Shown here: in pieces, positions 7,168-12,978 of the stretch
Position numbering within the stretch: the stretch's first letter is position 1
Layout of the letters: every line of letters begins with the position of its first letter
Assembly: GCA_934454435.1 (NCBI GenBank)
Contig: CAKSGA010000066.1
Span: 1 to 12,978, forward strand
DNA from: an uncultured Oscillospiraceae bacterium
Lineage (GTDB): Bacteria; Bacillota; Clostridia; Oscillospirales; Ruminococcaceae
DNA: 12,978 bases
Reading direction: 5' to 3'
Notes under the pieces: generated by a model
The model's input: only the letters and a program-made list of their open reading frames with translations
Told to the model about the DNA's origin: nothing
Databases searched by the model: none
Translations under genes and position numbers: made by a program

Positions 7168-7947
7168 ATGCTGGAACGAATAAAGCAGAAAGTAAAGCAG
7201 AACCGCTTCCTGTTCGAGGAGCTGGTGAAGCGTGACTTCACAAAGAAATACAAGCGAACGGTGCTGGGAATGTTCTGGAGCATTCTGGGTCCTCTTATGA
7301 CGCTTGGGGTCATGGCTCTGGTGTTCACGCAGTTTTTTGGCCGGAATATGGAGCACTACGTTATCTACATGTTCTGCGGAAACCTGCTGTTCAGTTACTT
7401 CAAGGAATCCACCAACGGCGGCATGACCGCCCTCCAGGCAAATGCTAAGATATTCTCCAAGATAAACGTGCCGAAGTATATGTTCGTGCTGTCGAAGAAT
7501 GTTTCATCGCTCATAAATTTCGGAATAAACCTGTGTGTGCTGTTCGTGTTCTGCCTGTTTGACGGGGTCACGTTTACATGGAAATTCCTAATGCTCATAT
7601 ACCCGGTGTGCTGCCTTGTGGCTTTTAACCTGGGAATGGGGCTTATCCTCTCGGCACTGTACATTATGTTCAAGGACCTGAAGTACCTCTACGATATCTT
7701 CACGCTCCTGCTGATGTACGTTTCGGCAATATTCTATTCTATAGACGCCTACCCGATGGAGAAACAGTACATGTTCTACCTTAATCCTGTGTACGTCTAC
7801 ATCAGGTACTTCCGCAAGATAATTCTTGAGGGCGAGATACCAAGATGGACGTTCCATCTACTGGCGGCGGGATATGCGTTGGCTGCGCTGGTGCTGGGTG
7901 CCATAATTTACAAGAAGAAGAACTACAAGTTCCTATACTACATCTGA
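7168..7947 (+). CDS. ABC-2 type permease of polysaccharide/teichoic acid exporter (TagG/Wzm-like)
   Basis: Membrane half of the exporter that moves a finished lipid-linked glycopolymer across the membrane. With ATG 7168 the protein has 259 residues. It starts with a cytoplasmic amphipathic stretch containing FEELVKRDFTKKYKRTVLG (16-34), a hallmark of this permease group, followed by WSILGPLMTLGVMALVF (37-53) and further hydrophobic segments to the C-terminus. YLNPVYVYIRYFRKI (204-218) is the usual pre-final-helix motif. An in-frame ATG at 7135 overlaps the acyltransferase stop (TAATG) and would add 11 residues. I prefer 7168 because MLERIKQ matches the usual beginning, but neither start has a strong ribosome site (an AGAAAG stretch lies just ahead of 7168). 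It pairs with the ATPase 11 bases downstream. Confidence 0.93.
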   Translation: MLERIKQKVKQNRFLFEELVKRDFTKKYKRTVLGMFWSILGPLMTLGVMALVFTQFFGRNMEHYVIYMFCGNLLFSYFKESTNGGMTALQANAKIFSKINVPKYMFVLSKNVSSLINFGINLCVLFVFCLFDGVTFTWKFLMLIYPVCCLVAFNLGMGLILSALYIMFKDLKYLYDIFTLLLMYVSAIFYSIDAYPMEKQYMFYLNPVYVYIRYFRKIILEGEIPRWTFHLLAAGYALAALVLGAIIYKKKNYKFLYYI

Positions 7948-7958
7948 CGGGGGCGTTT

Positions 7959-8717
7959 ATGGGCAAAATAATTGAAGTTAAGAACGTGTCCGTGAAATAC
8001 ATCACGGGCGACCTGCGCAACATCGGGCTGAAAGAATTCGTCATGAAGAAGCTGACGCATCAATACAGGGTGGAAGAATTCCTTGCGGTGAACGATGTTT
8101 CGTTCTCGCTGGAAAATGGCGACATGCTCGGGATAATCGGCACTAACGGTGCAGGGAAATCCACCCTGCTGAAAGTCATAACGCAGATATTGTGCCCGTC
8201 CACCGGCAGCGTTAAGGTCCACGGGAAGATTTCTGCATTGCTGGAGCTGGCGAGCGGCTTCGACGGCGACCTCAACCTGAAGGAGAACGCCTACCTGCGT
8301 GGCGCAATGCTTGGCTATACCCGGGAGTTCATGAACGAGCGCTATCCGGAGATACTGAAGTTCTCAGAGCTTGAGGAGTTTGAGAAGCGACCGTTCAAGC
8401 AGCTTTCCAGCGGCATGAAGTCACGGATCGCATTTTCGATAGCGAGCATGGTAGACCCGGAGATACTGATACTTGACGAGGTGCTGTCGGTAGGCGACGG
8501 CGCATTCCGGGAAAAGAGCGAAGCGAAAATGAAGGAGATAATCCGCAACGGAAAGGCAACGATACTTGTGTCGCATTCACTCGACCAGATACGGCGGATG
8601 TGCAACAAGGTGCTGTGGCTCGACCACGGGAAGCAGATAGCTTTCGGTGAAACTGCGAAAATATGCGACGATTACGCAGCATTCCTGAAAACAAAAGAAC
8701 TTCCGAAAGAACAGTGA
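7959..8717 (+). CDS. ABC transporter ATPase for glycopolymer export (TagH/Wzt-like, short form)
   Basis: ATP-hydrolysing half of the exporter, 252 residues. Walker A is GTNGAGKST (61-69), the signature loop LSSGMKSRIAFSIA (149-162), Walker B ILILDE (169-174), and the switch histidine H206 in VSHS. The VSVKY start, the MKKLTHQYRVEEF insertion before the first nucleotide-contact strand and ISALLELASGF (91-101) are typical of the TagH/Wzt subgroup. The frame is open upstream to 7845, but ATG 7959 follows GGGGG (7949-7953) and begins exactly where the family does. The protein ends soon after the ATPase fold and has neither the carbohydrate-binding C-terminal domain of long Wzt proteins nor the TagH extension. 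It therefore probably does not recognise a modified chain end. Confidence 0.95.
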   Translation: MGKIIEVKNVSVKYITGDLRNIGLKEFVMKKLTHQYRVEEFLAVNDVSFSLENGDMLGIIGTNGAGKSTLLKVITQILCPSTGSVKVHGKISALLELASGFDGDLNLKENAYLRGAMLGYTREFMNERYPEILKFSELEEFEKRPFKQLSSGMKSRIAFSIASMVDPEILILDEVLSVGDGAFREKSEAKMKEIIRNGKATILVSHSLDQIRRMCNKVLWLDHGKQIAFGETAKICDDYAAFLKTKELPKEQ

Positions 8718-8749
8718 CCTGTTGAGCAATTCTATCAATATAGTTATGT

Positions 8750-8755
8750 GGAGGA
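8750..8755 (+). promoter_or_regulatory. Shine-Dalgarno site that sets the YfhO-like GTG start at 8763
   Basis: GGAGGA ends 7 bases before GTG 8763. An in-frame GTG at 8748 would overlap this site, so it is unlikely to be the start. Confidence 0.7.
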
Positions 8756-8762
8756 CAAATCA

Positions 8763-11501
8763 GTGGAAGCAGCTGTAAACAAAAAAAAGCATTCGCTATT
8801 CCTTTGGTATACAATATTTTTTGCAGTCGCCGCAGTGCTCTGCTTTTCTTATTTTGCAATATATCAGAAGTCTTTTATATGGAAGAATGACGGATTATAT
8901 CAGCATTATAATGCGTTCCTGTATGTAGGCAAGCAGATCAGAAGCTTTATAAGGGGTGTAATATCCGATGGCAATTTCTCATTTCCCATGTGGGAATGGG
9001 GCTTTGGCGGAGGTGCCGATGTAATAAGCAATCAGATATTATATGATCCGTTCTACCTGCTGTCCGTATTTTTCCCTACAAGGTTTGCGGAATTTGGTTA
9101 TGGGTTCACCGTGGTGCTGAGGCTTTATCTGGTGGGCTTCACTTTCTGCCTTTACTGCAGAAAAATGGACTGTGCAAAGTGGACAACAGTATTTTCATCT
9201 ATCACATATACATTCTGCGCATTTTCCCTTTTTGCCGGACCACGCCATCCATATTTTTTGAATGCAATGTACGTCATTCCGCTTATATTTCTGGGATGTG
9301 AAAAAATCTTCAGAAAAGAATCGTTTGTTCTGTTTTCCCTGACTGTTGCACTGGCGGCTTTTTTTGATTTCTATTTCTTTTATATGGTCGTCATTTTCAC
9401 TGTTTTATATGTGTTTGTAAGGATCATCTTTACTCCGGAATACAGAAACTGCAAGTTCCTTGCCACAAATGTTGGGAAATTATTTGCTTTCGCCCTGATT
9501 GGGATCATGATATCGTGTATTCTGTTCCTGCCGACGGTAATGTCCTTTTTGTCAAACGATACCCGCATCAGCGACACATATGCCTATGACCCGTTATACA
9601 CCCTGACCCAGTACAGCAGGATACCGGGTAACTTTGTAAGTGCGACAGAAGCGGCTACAAGCTGGCTGGTGGTGGGTATGTCACCAGTAGCGTATATCGG
9701 AGTTTTCGGTTCATTTGCAAACAGGGACAAAAAGCAGCGCTGGGCGAGGGTACTCTTTTTATTGGAGCTGGTTTTCATCCTCCTGCCGTTTTTTGGAAGT
9801 ATGTTTAACGGCTTTGGATATGTTACCAATCGCTGGGTATTCTTCTGGCCGTTTATACCTGCGTATTTGTTTGCAAAAGAATTTCCGGACATATTGAAAT
9901 TAAGCACAAAGAAAAAACTTTTCCTGTGCACCGGCTGTATCGGCTACACGGTTTTATGCCTGCTCATAGAAAAATCACATACTGAAGCCAGTCTGTCTGG
10001 ACTCGTGTTCCTGTTGATCGCCCTTGTGATCACGATCTTTTCCTCTGAACTGAAGTCGCTGAGTGGATTCAGAATATTCAAGAAGAATGTTTCTGCACAA
10101 AGGGGCGTACAGGCAACATCAATTGCGCTGATACTTGCTTCTGTTTTTAATATTGCGTATTACAGATATTCAGACACCCAGAATGATTATCTGAGCGAAT
10201 TCAGGGATGCAGGTTCCGCCAATGATATTCTGGAAAACGAATTAGCTTCAACATGGAAGCTTATCCATGACAAAGAGTTTTATCGCACGGATGTTTCAAC
10301 AGTAGATTTGGATCAGGCTAACTTTCCATTTTACCTTCATCAGCCAACGACTACATCCTACTGGTCGCTCAACAGCAAGGAATTGGTTGAGTGGAGACAG
10401 ATCAACAATGATTATGATAAAAATAATTTCATATTTTCCGGATTATGTTCCAGGGCATGGCTGGGAGCCCAGTACAGCGCAAAATATTTTACAGCATCAA
10501 ATGATCCTAGTATTCTGTATACTGTGCCTTATGGATATGAATATCAGGGAACAGCGAAAGGACGTTCTGGTGAATACTGCCTTTATAAAACAGATAACTA
10601 CCTTCCATTTGGCAGCACCTATGAAAGCGTAATGAGCCGGTCGGACTTTGAGAACCTCTCGATCGCCGAAAGACAGCAGGCGGCTCTTCAAAGCTGTGTG
10701 GTAGACGACGTATCATCGTCAGCTTTAGCAAGTGTGGAACCTGAATACAGCGATTACGAGATAGATTATCAGCTGGAATATGGAAAGGATGTTTCGGCTG
10801 ATGAAAATAACGTCCTGCACGTTAAGAAGGACAATAGCACCATCACTCTCAAATTCGACGAGAATACAACCGGCGAGCTATATGTGCAGTTTACGGGATT
10901 CAAATATACTAACGGAAAAAGCTATACCCTGATCCGTGCAGACAGCGGCTATGTAAAGGCGTATGCATATCACTACACCGAAAACAATCTGTACTCTGAA
11001 GGCAGGACTGACTATCTGCTGAATTTAGGGTATTCTGAGGAAGAACGGAATTCAATTGACATAAAATTCTCCAATAAGGGCGATTACAGCTTTGACTCAT
11101 TAAAGATCATCTGCCAGCCTATGGAGAAACTTCCCGAATATGTTGAAGCACGCAGCAGGAATGCCATGGAGAATATTGAATTCACCAATAACAGAATAAC
11201 AGGCACCATCGACCTGGACAAGCCCATGTTCCTTTGCATGTCGCTGCCGTATTCTGAAGGGTGGACGGCATATGTGGACGGCGAAAAGGCCGATCTGCTT
11301 AATGCCAACATAGCATTCAGTGGTCTGGAGCTTGACGCAGGTCATCATGAGATCGAACTGAAATTCTGCACCCCATATCTTAAATCCGGTGTAGTATTAA
11401 GCATTTTAGGCATAGCTGCCCTGATAGGTCTTTGTATTCTGTTCAGGCACAAGGACTCTATATTAAGTAAGCTAAAAACAAAGCCGACTGAAGGTGAATA
11501 A
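8763..11501 (+). CDS. YfhO family multi-pass membrane protein, probable GT-C glycosyltransferase
   Basis: A 912-residue protein (GTG start at 8763) of the YfhO family (PF09586). In Bacillus subtilis YfhO is needed for glycosylation of lipoteichoic acid outside the cell, using a lipid-linked sugar. The first membrane helix (about 11-34) is followed by NDGLYQHYNAF (42-52), where D43 is a candidate catalytic acidic residue of the first outer loop. Next come the family segment WGFGGGADVISNQ and many hydrophobic helices up to about residue 475, then a large soluble region. Near the end the typical YSEGWTAYVDGEK motif precedes a last helix (about 875-895) and a basic tail. Unlike the ABC genes before it, it is AT-rich in places (9361-9420 has 14 G+C in 60 bases). 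No GtcA or CsbB partner is visible. It may glycosylate the exported polymer. Confidence 0.88.
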   Translation: MEAAVNKKKHSLFLWYTIFFAVAAVLCFSYFAIYQKSFIWKNDGLYQHYNAFLYVGKQIRSFIRGVISDGNFSFPMWEWGFGGGADVISNQILYDPFYLLSVFFPTRFAEFGYGFTVVLRLYLVGFTFCLYCRKMDCAKWTTVFSSITYTFCAFSLFAGPRHPYFLNAMYVIPLIFLGCEKIFRKESFVLFSLTVALAAFFDFYFFYMVVIFTVLYVFVRIIFTPEYRNCKFLATNVGKLFAFALIGIMISCILFLPTVMSFLSNDTRISDTYAYDPLYTLTQYSRIPGNFVSATEAATSWLVVGMSPVAYIGVFGSFANRDKKQRWARVLFLLELVFILLPFFGSMFNGFGYVTNRWVFFWPFIPAYLFAKEFPDILKLSTKKKLFLCTGCIGYTVLCLLIEKSHTEASLSGLVFLLIALVITIFSSELKSLSGFRIFKKNVSAQRGVQATSIALILASVFNIAYYRYSDTQNDYLSEFRDAGSANDILENELASTWKLIHDKEFYRTDVSTVDLDQANFPFYLHQPTTTSYWSLNSKELVEWRQINNDYDKNNFIFSGLCSRAWLGAQYSAKYFTASNDPSILYTVPYGYEYQGTAKGRSGEYCLYKTDNYLPFGSTYESVMSRSDFENLSIAERQQAALQSCVVDDVSSSALASVEPEYSDYEIDYQLEYGKDVSADENNVLHVKKDNSTITLKFDENTTGELYVQFTGFKYTNGKSYTLIRADSGYVKAYAYHYTENNLYSEGRTDYLLNLGYSEEERNSIDIKFSNKGDYSFDSLKIICQPMEKLPEYVEARSRNAMENIEFTNNRITGTIDLDKPMFLCMSLPYSEGWTAYVDGEKADLLNANIAFSGLELDAGHHEIELKFCTPYLKSGVVLSILGIAALIGLCILFRHKDSILSKLKTKPTEGE

Positions 11502-11503
11502 CA

Positions 11504-12886
11504 GTGAACATGATCACAGAAATCATCAGATCCATGCATACCCAGGCGAGCGAAGATCATCTCCGTGAAATAATCTCATGGGTATCCCGGAAAAACGAAA
11601 GTCTGAAGGTTTCGATTAACAGAAACAGGCTGTCGGAAAGTGATAAATGGTTTTATGATAACCAGACCGGTGAGATAAGAAACCAGAATGGCAGCTTTTT
11701 TCAGATATGTGGTCTGCAGCAGTTCAGCGAAGATGAAATGATTCTGGAGCAGCCGGTCCTGCTGCAGAACGAGATAGGCTACCTCGGGATAATATGCAGG
11801 GAGATAGACGGAGTTCTGCAATTTCTGATGCAAGCCAAGATCGAACCAGGCAACGTTAATAAAATCCAGATCTCCCCGACTATACAGGCGACCAGAAGCA
11901 ACTTTACGCAAAAGCATGGCGGCAGAAAGCCTGCGTACCTAGATTACTTCCTGAATGCGAAACCCGAAAATATAATCGTTGACCAGATCCAATCGGAGCA
12001 GTCCTCACGGTTTCTGGGCAAACGCAACAGAAACATTATCATTACCGTCGATGACGATATTGAAGCTGCTCCCAGCCATCGCTGGATGACTCTCGGCACC
12101 ATAAAGCAGCTGATGAAAATTGACAACCTTGTAAATATGGATACACGTACCGTACTTTCGTGTATCCCATACTGCATTCCTGAATTACCGGAAACCGAAA
12201 GGTGTAAGGCATACGAACTGTTTGAAGACAAGGCGCTGTTTCATTCGATGTATAACAGTGAACAGCCGGAGCTTGTCAGGGTATTCCGCTACATCAACGA
12301 TTACAAGATGCTCCATCAGCGTGAGAATAAAATCGTTCCGCTGACGGAATTGAAAAACTGGGATTTCACCGACAGCGAAATAGCTCACAAAACGTCATAT
12401 CCGTTCAAGGTGATTTTCTGCGATATCGAGATCGAGGGCAGAGAGGTCACGCATTGGACGCAGCCACTGTTTGAGGCAGAGGGAATGGCGACATTCGGAA
12501 TGATCACCGCTGATATTGACGGAGTAAAGAAGTTCCTTGTCCACGCAAAGCCGGAAGCAGGCTGTTTCGACGGGATCGAGCTTGCTCCCACGGTTCAGCT
12601 TGAAGCGGGTATTCCTGAAAGTGAATACTCTGATATTGACAGGCTGTTCTTCAGGCTTCTGCAGAACGGTGCAGAAATAAGGAACGACGTGATCCTGTCC
12701 GAAGAGGGCGGCAGATTTTACCACGAACAAAACAGGAACATCATACTGCGCATTGCCCCGGATCAGGCTCCGGAGCCGCCAGAGGGGTATTTCTGGCTTG
12801 ATTACAAAACGCTGAACCTGATGGTCCAGTTCAATAATGTTCTTAATATTCAGCTGCGCAATTTATTGTCGCTGTTGGATTTTTGA
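11504..12886 (+). CDS. NDP-4-keto-6-deoxyhexose 2,3-dehydratase
   Basis: Predicted to remove water across C-2/C-3 of an NDP-4-keto-6-deoxysugar, the first step of C-2 deoxygenation (family PF03559, with EvaA, TylX3 and SpnO). The 460-residue protein contains two copies of the same fold. Copy one holds the QPVLLQNEIGYLGI block (83-96), QAKIEPGNVNKIQISPT (110-126), QATRSNF (128-134) and SSRFLGKRNRNIII (167-180). Copy two holds the parallel blocks TQPLFEAEGMATFGM (319-333), HAKPEAGCFDGIELAPT (347-363) and GGRFYHEQNRNIIL (402-415). Both length and duplication agree with the known EvaA architecture. GTG 11504 lies 2 bases after the YfhO stop, with AAGGTGA (11491-11497) as ribosome site. An ATG at 11510 is a weaker option. 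The next gene encodes the expected reductase partner. Confidence 0.92.
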   Translation: MNMITEIIRSMHTQASEDHLREIISWVSRKNESLKVSINRNRLSESDKWFYDNQTGEIRNQNGSFFQICGLQQFSEDEMILEQPVLLQNEIGYLGIICREIDGVLQFLMQAKIEPGNVNKIQISPTIQATRSNFTQKHGGRKPAYLDYFLNAKPENIIVDQIQSEQSSRFLGKRNRNIIITVDDDIEAAPSHRWMTLGTIKQLMKIDNLVNMDTRTVLSCIPYCIPELPETERCKAYELFEDKALFHSMYNSEQPELVRVFRYINDYKMLHQRENKIVPLTELKNWDFTDSEIAHKTSYPFKVIFCDIEIEGREVTHWTQPLFEAEGMATFGMITADIDGVKKFLVHAKPEAGCFDGIELAPTVQLEAGIPESEYSDIDRLFFRLLQNGAEIRNDVILSEEGGRFYHEQNRNIILRIAPDQAPEPPEGYFWLDYKTLNLMVQFNNVLNIQLRNLLSLLDF

Positions 12887-12899
12887 GGTGAAGAAAATC

Positions 12900-12978
12900 A
12901 TGAAAAAAATAAAAATCGGTGTGCTCTGTCCGTCAGAAATAGCATTCAGGCGGTTTATGCCGGCGTTAAAAACACTCG
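12900..12978 (+). CDS. Gfo/Idh/MocA family oxidoreductase, probable NDP-sugar 3-ketoreductase (3' truncated)
   Basis: Only 26 codons are visible, but they show the start of a Rossmann NAD(P)-binding domain: KIGVLCPSEIAFRRFMPAL closely follows the usual opening of Gfo/Idh/MocA proteins. A strong ribosome site GAGGTGA (12885-12891) lies 8 bases before ATG and overlaps the stop of the 2,3-dehydratase. In known deoxysugar pathways (for example SpnO with SpnN) the unstable 2,3-dehydratase product is reduced at C-3 by exactly this type of enzyme, giving an NDP-4-keto-2,6-dideoxysugar. Position and N-terminus together make this role likely. Most of the gene lies outside the window. Confidence 0.72.
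   Translation, partial: MKKIKIGVLCPSEIAFRRFMPALKTL

Noticed and set aside
8722..8750. Possible promoter TTGAGC with TATGTG before the YfhO gene
   Set aside because: The -10 match is poor and overlaps the ribosome-site region, which would leave almost no leader. The 45-base gap is better read as an operon-internal spacer.
1..12978. CRISPR arrays, tRNA/rRNA genes, insertion sequences or transposase remnants
   Set aside because: I looked for regular repeats, cloverleaf-like segments and transposase motifs on both strands and found none I could support.

Overview
The window reads as part of a cell-surface glycopolymer cluster from a low-to-mid GC Firmicute. Strong GGAGG-type ribosome sites, a textbook TTGACA-17-TATAAT promoter, frequent ATA (Ile) and AGG/CGC (Arg) codons, and teichoic-acid-type enzymes (TarI/IspD-like, LicD, CDP-polyol phosphotransferase, TagGH-type exporter) fit a gut Clostridia lineage such as Oscillospiraceae/Ruminococcus. 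The taxon is my inference, not something the sequence proves.

Layout: positions 1-87 are the 3' end of an unrelated upstream gene, followed by a hairpin terminator (121-162). A near-perfect vegetative promoter (308-336) then starts what looks like one long plus-strand operon running off the right edge. I see no convincing terminator or second promoter inside it, and gaps between genes are 2-45 bases. The order is: GT2 glycosyltransferase (405-1241), GT32 glycosyltransferase (1245-1946), LicD phosphotransferase (1982-2749), TarI/IspD-like cytidylyltransferase (2772-3497), a large fusion of an extended SDR (epimerase/reductase-like) to a CDP-polyol phosphotransferase (3504-6011), membrane acyltransferase 3 (6026-7135), ABC-2 permease (7168-7947), ABC ATPase (7959-8717), YfhO-type GT-C membrane protein (8763-11501), NDP-hexose 2,3-dehydratase (11504-12886) and the first codons of a Gfo/Idh/MocA oxidoreductase (12900 to edge).

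How they may work together: the cytidylyltransferase and the SDR domain would make a CDP-activated polyol phosphate. LicD and the C-terminal half of the fusion would transfer that unit onto a glycan primer built by the GT2 and GT32 enzymes. The acyltransferase would O-acylate the product, the two-part ABC exporter would move the lipid-linked polymer out, and the YfhO protein would add sugar on the outer face. The last two genes form the classical C-2 deoxygenation pair (2,3-dehydratase plus 3-ketoreductase) known from antibiotic deoxysugar pathways such as spinosyn, tylosin and vancomycin-type compounds. This suggests the polymer carries a 2-deoxy (for example 2,6-dideoxy) sugar.

The most notable points are the SDR-phosphotransferase fusion, the unidentified CDP-polyol, and the 2-deoxysugar genes placed directly behind a YfhO-type transferase. 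The acyltransferase and the YfhO gene are visibly more AT-rich than their neighbours, so the operon looks mosaic.
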